Notes: generated by a model from the sequence alone, not told the origin. DNA of 32,685 nucleotides from CAYZAW01 sp964476505 (GCA_964476505.1 CAYZAW010000026.1:1-32685); one strand, 5' to 3'; shown: positions 22,779 to 30,384, numbered from the stretch's first letter. Made by a program: numbers and translations.

Positions 22779-24623
22779 TTATTGCTGCGGCGTATGCTCC
22801 GCCTCGTATTCCAGCACCTTGCGGAACTGGGTTTCGTACAGCTCCCGGTAAATGCCGTTTTGCTCCAGCAGCTCGTCATGGCTGCCCTGCTCCGCGATCA
22901 CGCCGCCCTGCACCACCAATATTTGATCCGCCTTTAATATGGTGGTGAGCCTGTGCGCGATCACGATGCTGGTGCGCCCCGCCATGATCACATCCAGCGC
23001 GTCCTGTATGGAGCTTTCGGAAATAGCGTCCAGCGCGGAGGTAGCCTCGTCCAATATCAGTATCTTGGGGTCTTTTAATATCACCCGCGCAATGGAAAGG
23101 CGCTGCTTCTCCCCGCCGGAAAGCTTTAGGCCGCGGTTGCCCACAACGGTATCGTATCCGTCCGGCTGGGCAACGATGAAATCATGGATGTTGGCGATGC
23201 GGCAGGCATTTTCCAGCTCCTGCTGGGTTGCGCTGTCCTTTGCATACAGCAGGTTTTCCTTTATGGTGCCGTTGAACAAATAGGTTTCCTGCGTGACCAC
23301 GCCGATCTGCTCCCGTAAATACGAGAGGTCAAAGCGGCGCACATCCGTGTGACCGATGGTCACAGAGCCGCCCGTAACGTCATACAAGCGGGGAATCAGA
23401 TTGACCACTGTAGATTTACCGGAGCCGGAGGGGCCTACGATAGCGTACATGCTGCCGCCGGGCACGGTAAAATTGATATCCGTGAGCAGCGGCACATCCG
23501 GAGAATAGGAAAAGCTGACATGGGTGAATTTGATGTCCTTATTCGTAACATCCGGGGATTTGCCGTATTTGGGGGAGGTAATGGTGTTTTCCTTATCAAA
23601 GTAATCAAAAATGCGGGTAAATAGAGCCAAAGAACGTGTAAAATCCACCTGCAAATTCAAAAGGGACTGCACCGGGCGGTAGAGCCGGTTGATGAGCGCC
23701 ACCGTTGCGGTGATGGTACCCACGGTAAGCGTGCTTTCTATATTGGAAATAATGAGATACCCGCCCGCAAAGTAGATCAAAAGCGGCCCGATCTGCGTAA
23801 ACATGCCCATGATCACATGGAACCACTTGCCGCTTCGCTGCTCCTTCATGGCAAGGCGGGTCACTTCCTCGTTCACGGATACAAAGCGCTTGTATTCCTT
23901 TTCCTCACGGGTAAACAGCTTTACCAAGATGGAGCCGGAAACGCTGAGCGTTTCGTTTACCAGCTGGTTCATTTCGTCGTTTTTTTCCTGCGACTTGGTC
24001 AAAAGCTCCCAGCGGGTGCGACCCACGCTTTTGGTTGGGAGTATCAAAAGCGGAATTACAACGATGCCTACGATGGCAAGCTGCCAGTTCATGGAAAACA
24101 GCGCCACCAGCGTTGTGGTGACGGTGGCAACGTTGGATACGATGCTGGAAAGGGTGCCGGAGATAACGCTGCTGACCCCGGAAATATCCGTGTTCATGCG
24201 GGTGATGATATCACCCTGCTTTTCGCTGGTGAAAAACGAATGCGGCATGTACTGCAAATGGCGGTACATCTGATTCTTCATGTCGAATATGATCCGCTGG
24301 GAGATCCATGCGTTGATGTAGCTTTCTAAAACGCCTATCACCTGCGAGGCAGCCAGCGTACCAAACGCCATCAACAGCAATTGAATCAACAGCTGCATAT
24401 CCCGGCCGATCAGCGCTTCGTCTACAATGCGCCCGGTGATGATGCTTGGCAGCAGACCTACCGTGGAGGACAGCAGTATCGCAATAAACACCAGCACAAA
24501 TTGCAGCCAGTACGGTTTTAGATACGAAAGGATTCGCTTAAGCAGTGCGCCTGTTATTTTGGGCGCGCTTTGCTTTTCCTCCTCGGTCAAGAACCCTCTG
24601 GGGCCGCCTATCACCCTAGCCAA
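22779..24623 (-). CDS. ABC exporter, fused permease and ATPase (MsbA/LmrA type)
   Basis: A half-transporter of 614 residues from a TTG start at 24623. The GTG at 24632 directly abuts GGGAGG, so the TTG 9 bases away is preferred. The first 330 residues hold six membrane helices with the coupling-helix segments of a type IV exporter. The ATPase domain has Walker A GPSGSGKST (about 397-405), the Q-loop (VVTQETYLF), signature LSGGEKQR, Walker B ILILDEATSALD and the H-loop IAHRLTT. It probably works as a homodimer exporting lipids, drugs or peptides; substrate unknown. It begins 40 bases after the stop of the EamA gene and may be read from the same promoter. Confidence 0.93.
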   Translation of the reverse strand: MARVIGGPRGFLTEEEKQSAPKITGALLKRILSYLKPYWLQFVLVFIAILLSSTVGLLPSIITGRIVDEALIGRDMQLLIQLLLMAFGTLAASQVIGVLESYINAWISQRIIFDMKNQMYRHLQYMPHSFFTSEKQGDIITRMNTDISGVSSVISGTLSSIVSNVATVTTTLVALFSMNWQLAIVGIVVIPLLILPTKSVGRTRWELLTKSQEKNDEMNQLVNETLSVSGSILVKLFTREEKEYKRFVSVNEEVTRLAMKEQRSGKWFHVIMGMFTQIGPLLIYFAGGYLIISNIESTLTVGTITATVALINRLYRPVQSLLNLQVDFTRSLALFTRIFDYFDKENTITSPKYGKSPDVTNKDIKFTHVSFSYSPDVPLLTDINFTVPGGSMYAIVGPSGSGKSTVVNLIPRLYDVTGGSVTIGHTDVRRFDLSYLREQIGVVTQETYLFNGTIKENLLYAKDSATQQELENACRIANIHDFIVAQPDGYDTVVGNRGLKLSGGEKQRLSIARVILKDPKILILDEATSALDAISESSIQDALDVIMAGRTSIVIAHRLTTILKADQILVVQGGVIAEQGSHDELLEQNGIYRELYETQFRKVLEYEAEHTPQQ

Positions 24624-24662
24624 AACTACCACCCTCCCGCATTTTGTTGTTTCAAGGGGCTT

Positions 24663-25085
24663 TTATTTATTGATAAACACCAATCCGATCAGGCAAATCA
24701 CAATGCCGATCACCTTGTTCCATGTAATGCTTTCCTTGAACAGCAGCCATCCCACAAAGATGAGCGCAACAGCTAAAAACGCGCTTTGCACGATGGATGC
24801 AGTGCTTACCGTCCACCCCGCCTTATACGCGTAAATGAACCCAACCTCCAGCCCTACCACCGCGAGGCCCAGCGCGAAGGACGCCCAGTTTAAATGCGTG
24901 AATTCCCGAAACAGATCAGCTTCTTTGTTCAGTATGAAATACAGCACCGCCGAAATCGCCGCGCCTACCAAATACGTTACCGTTAGGGAGGCCAAGGGAT
25001 TGATCGTATCCGGAACGGACTTGGCGGATATTTGATATACGATATTGGAAAAAACGACCAGCATGATAGGCCATACATATGCCAT
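24663..25085 (-). CDS. Small EamA/DMT family transporter
   Basis: A 140-residue membrane protein with about five hydrophobic segments, equal to one EamA half-unit, ending SITWNKVIGIVICLIGLVFINK. Such short members work as dimers, like SMR exporters. The ATG at 25085 has AAGGAG 9 bases upstream; the in-frame GTG at 25148 lies inside the leader and is rejected. A terminator-like hairpin with a U7 run sits between promoter and ribosome site, so expression is probably controlled by attenuation. The substrate is unknown; metabolite or drug export is typical. The ABC exporter follows 40 bases later. Confidence 0.85.
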   Translation of the reverse strand: MAYVWPIMLVVFSNIVYQISAKSVPDTINPLASLTVTYLVGAAISAVLYFILNKEADLFREFTHLNWASFALGLAVVGLEVGFIYAYKAGWTVSTASIVQSAFLAVALIFVGWLLFKESITWNKVIGIVICLIGLVFINK

Positions 25086-25165
25086 ATTACAGTACTCCTT
25101 TGCAAAAAAACAGCCAGACCCGTAGCCTGACTGAAGGTAGGTGCTCACCCTGCACAGATTCTGTG
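25086..25165 (-). promoter_or_regulatory. Structured 5' leader of the EamA gene, possible riboswitch or attenuator
   Basis: The predicted leader is about 80 bases and contains in order: a CACAG/CTGTG hairpin (CACAGAATCTGTG), an alternative GTGC/GCAC hairpin overlapping it, a GGTG/CACC mini-stem, and an intrinsic terminator at 25104-25133 just before the ribosome site. The arrangement is that of a transcriptional attenuator. It matches none of the riboswitch classes I can recall, including the guanidine classes often found before small exporters. Confidence 0.5.
25104..25133 (-). terminator. Attenuator-type terminator before the EamA ribosome site
   Basis: On the minus strand CAGTCAG/CTGGCTG form a seven-base stem with one U-G pair and a nine-base loop, followed by seven Ts. 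It is placed within the leader, upstream of the start codon. Confidence 0.7.
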
Positions 25166-25171
25166 TTTTTT

Positions 25172-25200
25172 ATGGTAACATCAACCATGCGGCCTGTCAA
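25172..25200 (-). promoter_or_regulatory. Promoter of the EamA (and perhaps ABC exporter) transcript
   Basis: On the minus strand a perfect TTGACA (25195-25200) and TACCAT (25172-25177) with a 17-base spacer and TG one base before the -10. Confidence 0.7.
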
Positions 25201-25235
25201 TCACCTAAAAATGCTTCACAGGCCGTACAAAGTAC

Positions 25236-25700
25236 CTATAACACCTTTTGATAAATGTTGTTTTCAACATCGGCAAGCGTAAAGCCGCAGGCACGAAGCA
25301 GTCCGCAGGAGGCGGCGTTTTCCGGCTCCGGCTGCACGATGATCTGCCTTGCGTCCTCATGGCGCAGCACCTGCTCCAGCAACGCCGCAACGATTTGCTT
25401 GCCAACGCCGTGCCTTAGGTATTCCGGTTCTCCGATCAAGTAATCGATGCTGTATGTGCCGGCAGTCGCAATATCGTTGCCCCATTGTTCATCGCTGTCT
25501 TTATAATCATAATACTGGCAAAAGCCCACGGGCACGCCTTCTTGTTCCGCGATAAAATGATGTACCCAGCAGAATTCTTTGCTTGTGATCTCTTCGATCC
25601 AATCCTCGGGATCGTGATACCACTTCTTTACATGGGGCGTTGCCAGCCATTTTTGAAACAGCGGCAGATCCTTTTGCTCCATTTTCCTTAATACAACCAT
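25236..25700 (-). CDS. GNAT N-acetyltransferase, AAC(6')/RimL-like
   Basis: A 154-residue GNAT enzyme. The N-terminus LRKMEQKDLPLFQKWLATPHVKKWY and the core IDYLIGEPEYLRHGVGKQIVAALLEQV (with the acetyl-CoA loop around RHGVGK), followed by QPEPENAASCGLLRACGF, are arranged like aminoglycoside 6'-N-acetyltransferases of the AAC(6')-Ib kind and the siderophore acetyltransferases of the IucB type. The family is broad and many chromosomal members do not act on aminoglycosides, so the substrate is open. The ribosome site is weak (AGGTG). A good promoter at 25710-25738 would start transcription only a few bases before the ATG, giving a nearly leaderless message. Confidence 0.83.
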   Translation of the reverse strand: MVVLRKMEQKDLPLFQKWLATPHVKKWYHDPEDWIEEITSKEFCWVHHFIAEQEGVPVGFCQYYDYKDSDEQWGNDIATAGTYSIDYLIGEPEYLRHGVGKQIVAALLEQVLRHEDARQIIVQPEPENAASCGLLRACGFTLADVENNIYQKVL

Positions 25701-25709
25701 ATTGCACCT

Positions 25710-25738
25710 ATTATGCCATCCGCGTTCGTGTTTGATAA
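25710..25738 (-). promoter_or_regulatory. Putative promoter of the GNAT gene
   Basis: On the minus strand TTATCA (25733-25738) and CATAAT (25710-25715) are 17 bases apart, with TG one base before the -10. The -10 ends 10 bases before the ATG, an unusually short distance. Confidence 0.4.
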
Positions 25739-25777
25739 ACTTACGCGCTCATAAGAGCAGGCGACTCCGCTCCCCTG

Positions 25778-26650
25778 TTAACGGGATGCACCACCGCCGC
25801 CGAAGCCGCCGCCGCCAAAGCCGCCGCCGCCAAAGCCGCCGCCACCGCCGCCGCTCCAACCGCCGCCTCCACCGCTCCAGCCGCCACGGCCGCCGCTTCT
25901 GGTTCCGCCGCTGCCGCCGAAGCGTATGATCAGCCAAACAAAGAGTGCGAAAAAGCCGCCCACTGGCAATGCAATGACCCAGAACACAAAGAAGTTGATG
26001 ATGATGCGCTTAAACAACGGGCGGTCATCAACGGTGGTTACCGGCTCCGGCATATCCGCATCCGCAGAAGTATTTGCGCCCGCCTCTTCCACGATCTCCA
26101 AGGACGTTGTCAGGGCTTCCGGCACCTCCACGCCGTATTCGGCGTAGATCACCTTTGCTGTTTCCACCCATGTTTTTATTGCGGCCTTGTTCCATTCGCC
26201 GTTATGCATGGGCTCTACGCAGTAATCGTCTAAAATGCGGCCGCATTTGGCATCGTTGAGGCTGCCTTCCATGCCGTAGCCTATTTCCAAGCGTACATGT
26301 GCTTCCTCGGTGGTAAACACCAGCAGTACGCCGGTATCCTTATCGGCATCGCCTACGCCCCACTTGCGGGCAAGCTCCAAGCTGAACTCCTCCAAGGATC
26401 TGTCGTTTGTGGACGACACGGCGGCAATCGCCATCTGCACGCCTGTTGCTTCATTCAGCACGCGTGCCTGCGCGGCGATAAACTGCTCCGTTTGCTCACT
26501 GAACACATGGCTGTAATCGTTGATATACAGCATGGAGGTATACGACGGCAGCTCGTAGGTGGTATTTTCCGCCGTACAGGAGCTGACAAGCAGCGTGCCA
26601 AGCACGGAAGCGATCAAAAAGACCAGCAGTATTTTTTTGAAAGTACTCAT
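25778..26650 (-). CDS. TPM-domain lipoprotein with glycine-rich tail (YgcG-like)
   Basis: A 290-residue envelope protein. The N-terminal signal ends in a lipobox-like VSSC (Cys25). A TPM domain follows (about 40-175: YINDYSHVFSEQTEQFI, VGDADKDTGVLLVFTTEEAHVRLEIGYGMEG, DDYC), then a linker, one membrane helix (about 215-242) and a tail of repeated GGGGFGG units. TPM proteins are widespread in bacteria, commonly paired with LemA, and their function is still unclear, with suggested roles in membrane stress or photosystem repair. It is the second gene after lemA (30-base gap), an arrangement seen in many genomes. The ribosome site is weak, so translation may be coupled. Confidence 0.88.
   Translation of the reverse strand: MSTFKKILLVFLIASVLGTLLVSSCTAENTTYELPSYTSMLYINDYSHVFSEQTEQFIAAQARVLNEATGVQMAIAAVSSTNDRSLEEFSLELARKWGVGDADKDTGVLLVFTTEEAHVRLEIGYGMEGSLNDAKCGRILDDYCVEPMHNGEWNKAAIKTWVETAKVIYAEYGVEVPEALTTSLEIVEEAGANTSADADMPEPVTTVDDRPLFKRIIINFFVFWVIALPVGGFFALFVWLIIRFGGSGGTRSGGRGGWSGGGGGWSGGGGGGFGGGGFGGGGFGGGGASR
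25791..25920. repeat. GC-rich tandem repeat coding the glycine-rich tail
   Basis: Imperfect 15-base units (GCCGCCGCCGCCAAA on the plus strand) and related triplets encode FGGGG and WSGGGG repeats at the end of the TPM protein. This is coding low complexity and not a mobile or CRISPR repeat; copy number may vary between strains by slippage. Confidence 0.8.
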
Positions 26651-26680
26651 TTACCCTATTCCCGCGATGACCGCGATCAC

Positions 26681-27235
26681 TTATGAAACGGAAGGAACCG
26701 TGGTCTGCGCCGCCTCGGTGGCTTCAAAGTAACTCATCTGCTTAAAGCCAAACATGTTGGCGATCAGCACGTTGGGGAACTTACGCGTAGCCAGATTGTA
26801 AGACTGCACCGCCGCGTTGTAATCCTGACGGGCAACCGCAATGCGGTTTTCCGTGCCGGCAAGCTCATCCATCAGGCTGGTATACACCGCGTCGGACTTT
26901 AATTCCGGATATGCCTCCGCAACCGCTACCAAGCGAGAGAGCGCGGCGCTCATTTCATCGTTGGCAGCAGCCATTTCGGGCATGCTCTTTGCGCTCATCA
27001 TATCCTGACGCGCCTGCGTAACAGCAGCAAACACCTCTGTCTCATGGGTGGTGAATTGATTAACGGCATCTACCAGGTTCGGAATCAGATCGATCCTGCG
27101 CTGGAGCTGCGCCATAATGTTTGCCTCTTGCTCCTCCGCTTGGGACTGTGCCTTGACCAAACCGTTATAGCCGGAAACAAACAATATAACAACGATTACC
27201 AGCAGGGCAACGATTCCTATAACCACTTTTTTCAT
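26681..27235 (-). CDS. LemA family protein
   Basis: A 184-residue protein from the ATG at 27235 (AGGAG 10 bases upstream); the longer in-frame start at 27298 would lie in the promoter. An N-terminal membrane anchor (about 3-22) is followed by a helical bundle with family segments VKAQSQAEEQEANIMAQLQRRIDLIPNLVDAV, AYPELKSDAVYTSLMDEL and the C-terminal YNLATRKFPNVLIANMFGF. LemA proteins sit in the membrane with the helical domain outside or in the cytoplasm; their role is not well known. Co-transcribed with the downstream TPM lipoprotein gene. Confidence 0.93.
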   Translation of the reverse strand: MKKVVIGIVALLVIVVILFVSGYNGLVKAQSQAEEQEANIMAQLQRRIDLIPNLVDAVNQFTTHETEVFAAVTQARQDMMSAKSMPEMAAANDEMSAALSRLVAVAEAYPELKSDAVYTSLMDELAGTENRIAVARQDYNAAVQSYNLATRKFPNVLIANMFGFKQMSYFEATEAAQTTVPSVS

Positions 27236-27269
27236 GTTGTAATATCTCCTATCCATTTCATCGGGATAC

Positions 27270-27298
27270 AGTTTACACCATTTGCCGCACACGGTCAA
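27270..27298 (-). promoter_or_regulatory. Promoter of the lemA-TPM operon
   Basis: On the minus strand TTGACC (27293-27298) and TAAACT (27270-27275), spacer 17 bases. Confidence 0.6.
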
Positions 27299-27322
27299 GC
27301 CGCCGCGCGTGTTCGCAGCCGT

Positions 27323-27350
27323 AAAGAAAAAGCCTCCGGAATTGCAGGCT
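27323..27350 (-). terminator. Terminator of the repressor-SRAP operon
   Basis: On the minus strand AGCCT/AGGCT form a five-base stem with a ten-base loop, followed by TTTTCTTT. The stem is short, so this is a moderate call. Confidence 0.5.
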
Positions 27351-27400
27351 GTGCAAACGCCCGTATATCCGGCGGCATTTATCTTTGGATATCACAGCCA

Positions 27401-27964
27401 TTACTTAGCCGCTGCCGCTTGCAGCTCCTGCACCGCCATGTTAAGAAGCGCTTCCCCGTCCGGGCTGTTGAGCCACAGGGGATGCACAGATTTAGGCAGT
27501 ATCACGGGCATACGGTCGTGAATGAAGGCAACGCCCGGCGCGGCCTCGCGGGTAAGTATCACAAACACGGGAAGTGACTGCCCCGCCTCCTCCCGGTAGA
27601 CCCCCGCCATGTACAACGGTTCTCCGCCGGGAAGGGAGATGGCGTACTTTTGCTTTTTCGTACTGCCCGCCCGCTGCCATTCAAAGTAATTGCTGGCAGG
27701 CAGCAGGCACCGGCGCTCCCGCATGGATTTTGAGAACATCGTTTTTTCCGCCGCTGTTTCGCTTCTGGCGTTGATGACCTTGCCGCCGCCGTTGTATCTT
27801 GCAAAGCCCCACCGCATCAGCATGGGTTTCCCGCCCGCGGTGATGGCGGGCACGGCATCGGTAGGGAATATCTCCCCGGTTTTTAACGGTTCCCCGTAGG
27901 CCAGCGCGGCAATAATCGCCCGCATTTCCTTATCGTCGTCCGCAATGTAATACCGTCCGCACAT
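27401..27964 (-). CDS. SOS response-associated peptidase (SRAP/HMCES/YedK family)
   Basis: A 187-residue SRAP protein. The catalytic Cys2 follows the initiator Met (MCGRYY), and the other conserved residues are present: NARSET (Asn65, Arg67), Glu95 in SNYFEWQ and His149 in IHDRMP. The family crosslinks through Cys2 to abasic sites in single-stranded DNA and shields them from breakage. The ATG directly follows the TAA of the repressor gene, so the two are co-transcribed and probably translationally linked. Divergent from the Y-family polymerase, it fits a damage-inducible DNA-repair module. Confidence 0.93.
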   Translation of the reverse strand: MCGRYYIADDDKEMRAIIAALAYGEPLKTGEIFPTDAVPAITAGGKPMLMRWGFARYNGGGKVINARSETAAEKTMFSKSMRERRCLLPASNYFEWQRAGSTKKQKYAISLPGGEPLYMAGVYREEAGQSLPVFVILTREAAPGVAFIHDRMPVILPKSVHPLWLNSPDGEALLNMAVQELQAAAAK

Positions 27965-28648
27965 TTATGCAACAACCCTTCCTACGATACGCAGCTCGTC
28001 TGTCTCCCGCACGGGGATGGGCGCGTATGCTTGATTGATGGAGATGAGCTCCATTTCAGTATTGCCGCCTAACAGCTTGCAATATGCATCACCGTTCAAA
28101 AGGAATATTCCGCAATCCCCCGGCTCCAGTTGCGGCGTTTGCTGCACGTACACGATCTGCCCGTCCAAAAAGCGGGGGCTCATGCTGTCTCCCGCAATGC
28201 GCACCGCAAAGGCGGCGCTAATAGGAACGCTTTCGTCCGCCTCGATCAGCTCGTAATGGTCGCTGTCTAAAAACGCACCGGTACCGGCGGAAACAGGCAG
28301 GTCATACAGGGCGATGGTGCGGCGGCGCGGGCTCGGTTTTTGCACCGCCAGATATTTCTCGCTGGATTGCAGCAGCCGCAGATATTCCAAGAGCCGCTGC
28401 CGCCCCAGATCGTTTAGAGGCGCTTCTTCGCTGCCGCTGTCTAAAAAAACGGTTAGCACATCGCTCACGCCGTACAGCCGGCATAGCAGCAAAAACTCCT
28501 CCGCATCCGGCAGAGACAGGCCGCATTCCCATTTGGAAACGGTTTTGTACGAAACAGACCGCCCGTGATCGGTCAGATACGCCGCCGTTTGGGGCTGCGT
28601 GAGCCTTTGCGCCTTTCTGAGCGCCGCAAGGGTATCGCAAATTTGCAT
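27965..28648 (-). CDS. XRE-S24 (LexA/CI-type) self-cleaving repressor
   Basis: A 227-residue protein from the ATG at 28648, preceded by GAGGTGA; a GTG at 28657 is less well placed. An N-terminal Cro/CI-type helix-turn-helix (about 5-62, QTAAYLTDHGRSVSYKTVSKWECG) is joined to a C-terminal S24 peptidase domain. The Ala-Gly cleavage pair lies in PVSAGTG (Ala121-Gly122), the nucleophile is Ser155 in GDSMSPRF, and the base is Lys191 in AYCKLL. Such repressors cut themselves when RecA filaments form on damaged DNA. It probably represses its own operon (with SRAP) and the divergent polymerase genes; the two mirrored promoters between 28665 and 28769 are the likely targets. Confidence 0.9.
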   Translation of the reverse strand: MQICDTLAALRKAQRLTQPQTAAYLTDHGRSVSYKTVSKWECGLSLPDAEEFLLLCRLYGVSDVLTVFLDSGSEEAPLNDLGRQRLLEYLRLLQSSEKYLAVQKPSPRRRTIALYDLPVSAGTGAFLDSDHYELIEADESVPISAAFAVRIAGDSMSPRFLDGQIVYVQQTPQLEPGDCGIFLLNGDAYCKLLGGNTEMELISINQAYAPIPVRETDELRIVGRVVA

Positions 28649-28666
28649 AACGTTCACCTCATAGTC

Positions 28667-28695
28667 ATTGTATCTGCTTTCTGCCGGGGTTGCAA
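28667..28695 (-). promoter_or_regulatory. Promoter of the repressor-SRAP operon
   Basis: On the minus strand TTGCAA (28690-28695) and TACAAT (28667-28672) are 17 bases apart. The start site would fall about 12 bases before the repressor ATG. Confidence 0.65.
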
Positions 28696-28738
28696 TAGAA
28701 TTCGACGATAAAATTCTCGTATTTGGAGATATTTATTA

Positions 28739-28767
28739 TTGTATTCTCCCCATCATAGAGATACAAT
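28739..28767 (+). promoter_or_regulatory. Promoter of the Y-family polymerase operon
   Basis: TTGTAT (28739-28744) and TACAAT (28762-28767) with a 17-base spacer, in mirror image to the repressor promoter. AAGGAGG at 28776-28782 lies 8 bases before the ATG at 28791 but only 2 before the ATG at 28785, which favours the former start. Confidence 0.6.
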
Positions 28768-28790
28768 GATAGCAGAAGGAGGCGATGGGC

Positions 28791-30077
28791 ATGGCAGACA
28801 GAACGATTCTGCACATTGATATGAACGGCTGTTATGCCAGCATCGAATGCCTGCACAACCCCGCCATTCGTGACCTGCCCGTGGCGGTGGGCGGAGACGT
28901 AGAGTCCCGGCACGGCATTATATTGGCAAAAAACCAGATCGCTAAGGCTTACGACATCAAAACCGGTGAGGCTTTGTGGCAGGCGCGGCAGAAGTGCCCC
29001 AATTTGGTGATTTTGCAGCCGCACTATGGCCTGTATTGGCGTTTTTCCAAGCTGGCGCGCGCCATTTACGAGGATTACAGCAGCCAGATAGAGCCCTTCG
29101 GCTTGGATGAGGCGTGGGTGGATGTAACCGGAAGCACGCACCTGTTTGGAGATGGCTATACCATTGCAGAGGAAATACGTGCGCGGGTGGAGCGGGAGCT
29201 TGGCATTACAGTATCCGTAGGGGTCTCCTTTAATAAGGTGTTTGCCAAGCTGGGAAGCGACTATAAAAAGCCAAATGCGGTCACAGAGTTTAGCCGGAGC
29301 AATTTTAAGAAAATGGTATGGCCGCTACCCGTGGGGGATCTGCTGTATGTGGGCCGCGCCACCCAGCGCAAGCTGTATGCCCGGGGGATCATGACCATTG
29401 GGCAGCTTGCCGCTGCCGACCCCGTTCGCCTGCACCAGTGGTTTGGCAAATGCGGGTACCTTTTATACGCCTTTGCCAACGGAGAGGACAGGTCGCAGGT
29501 GATGCAGTGCGGCGAGGAAGCGCTGGTAAAAAGCATCGGCAACGCCACCACCACACCCCGGGATTTGGTATGCGAGCAGGATGCCAGCGTTATTTATTAC
29601 ATGCTGGCGGAAAGTGTGGCGGAGCGACTGCGGGAGCAGGGGCTTATGGCGCGCACCGTGCAGATTCATCTGCGTGATAACGGTCTGTTTTGTTTTGAGC
29701 GGCAAATGAAGCTTTCCTCCCCCACCTGCTTGGCGGGCGTGTTACATGAGGCGGCAATGACGCTGCTTCGCGCCCAATACGATTGGAGCCGCCCCCTTCG
29801 CACCGTCGGTATCCGCGCAACGGAGCTCACCCCCGCCACCTCTCCGCAGCAGCTCAGGCTGTTTGAGGACGAAGCGCAACTGGAGCGCATGGAGCGGCTG
29901 GAACGCTCCATAGACGATATCCGCAGGCGCTTTGGGCATTACGCCATCTGCCGGGCCGTTTGCACCATGGATAAAACGCTGGCAAACATCAATCCCAAGG
30001 ACGATCACAACATCCACCCCGTAGGCTTTTTCAAGCCCAGTGAAGACATGAACGGCGCCATTGGCAGCGTGAGGTAG
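28791..30077 (+). CDS. Y-family (DinB/UmuC-type) translesion DNA polymerase
   Basis: A 428-residue lesion-bypass polymerase. The palm motifs are HIDMNGCYASIE (metal ligand Asp10, steric gate Tyr15) and EPFGLDEAWVD (Asp106, Glu107). The helix-hairpin-helix thumb and little-finger domain follow. A textbook beta-clamp-binding motif QLRLF is at 354-358, near the C-terminus. It copies past damaged bases at the cost of fidelity and acts at the replication clamp. Divergent from the S24 repressor-SRAP genes and followed after 4 bases by a small gene and then a helicase, it is likely damage-induced. It resembles pol IV and the UmuC-like proteins of Firmicutes; I do not choose between them. Confidence 0.93.
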   Translation: MADRTILHIDMNGCYASIECLHNPAIRDLPVAVGGDVESRHGIILAKNQIAKAYDIKTGEALWQARQKCPNLVILQPHYGLYWRFSKLARAIYEDYSSQIEPFGLDEAWVDVTGSTHLFGDGYTIAEEIRARVERELGITVSVGVSFNKVFAKLGSDYKKPNAVTEFSRSNFKKMVWPLPVGDLLYVGRATQRKLYARGIMTIGQLAAADPVRLHQWFGKCGYLLYAFANGEDRSQVMQCGEEALVKSIGNATTTPRDLVCEQDASVIYYMLAESVAERLREQGLMARTVQIHLRDNGLFCFERQMKLSSPTCLAGVLHEAAMTLLRAQYDWSRPLRTVGIRATELTPATSPQQLRLFEDEAQLERMERLERSIDDIRRRFGHYAICRAVCTMDKTLANINPKDDHNIHPVGFFKPSEDMNGAIGSVR

Positions 30078-30081
30078 CAAT

Positions 30082-30339
30082 ATGGAAGCAAAGCAAAATC
30101 CAAAGGTATATGTGGGCGTAACCGCGCGTTTCCAGCCGGACGGAGGTTTAACACCGCTTTCTGTTATTTGGGAGGACGGGCGCACCTTCGAGATAGACCG
30201 GGTGTCCGATACCCGGCGCGCCGCCAGCTTAAAGGCGGGCGGTGCAGGTATCCGGTACACGGTGGAGATCGGCGGCAGGCGAACCTATCTCTACTTAGAG
30301 GAAAACAAGTGGTTCGTGGAGCGACGAGGTCGCGCTTAA
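30082..30339 (+). CDS. Small companion protein of the Y-family polymerase, 85 residues
   Basis: A soluble beta-rich protein with the pattern VTARFQPDGGLTPLSVIWEDG then FEIDRVSDTRRAASL and ending RRTYLYLEENKWFVERR. It starts 4 bases after the polymerase stop with GAGGT in the end of that gene as ribosome site, so it is translationally coupled to the polymerase. I recall similar small proteins placed next to DinB-like polymerases in clostridia; the layout also recalls the DUF6504 proteins near actinobacterial ImuB, but the family match is tentative. It could be an accessory factor or regulator of the polymerase. Confidence 0.78.
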   Translation: MEAKQNPKVYVGVTARFQPDGGLTPLSVIWEDGRTFEIDRVSDTRRAASLKAGGAGIRYTVEIGGRRTYLYLEENKWFVERRGRA

Positions 30340-30384
30340 CCTGCCGCTTGAAAGGACATGGGCGGTATAGTACACTGGTTTGTA

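Larger units (their letters stand above)
28665..28769. promoter_or_regulatory. Mirrored divergent promoter region of the DNA-damage module
   Basis: An exact 11-base inverted repeat (TCATTGTATCT at 28665-28675, AGATACAATGA at 28759-28769) contains both -10 boxes. Between lie further weak inverted elements: AGAATT/AATTCT (28697-28717) and GGAGA/TCTCC. Half-sites like TATCTC or TATTCTC recur, suggesting several operator sites. No classical Gram-positive LexA box (CGAAC-N4-GTTCG) was seen. Confidence 0.6.

Noticed and set aside
25086..25148. In-frame GTG start or leader peptide before the EamA gene
   Set aside because: It lies within the structured leader and terminator; AAGGAG at the ATG at 25085 is better. 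A short regulatory peptide there cannot be fully excluded, but it has no clear ribosome site.
25791..25920. Tandem repeat looking like a repeat array
   Set aside because: The units are coding glycine-rich triplets of the TPM protein with no spacers, so it is not CRISPR.
28640..28790. Canonical LexA box for the repair module
   Set aside because: No CGAAC-N4-GTTCG site was found; the only strong symmetry is the TCATTGTATCT inverted repeat.
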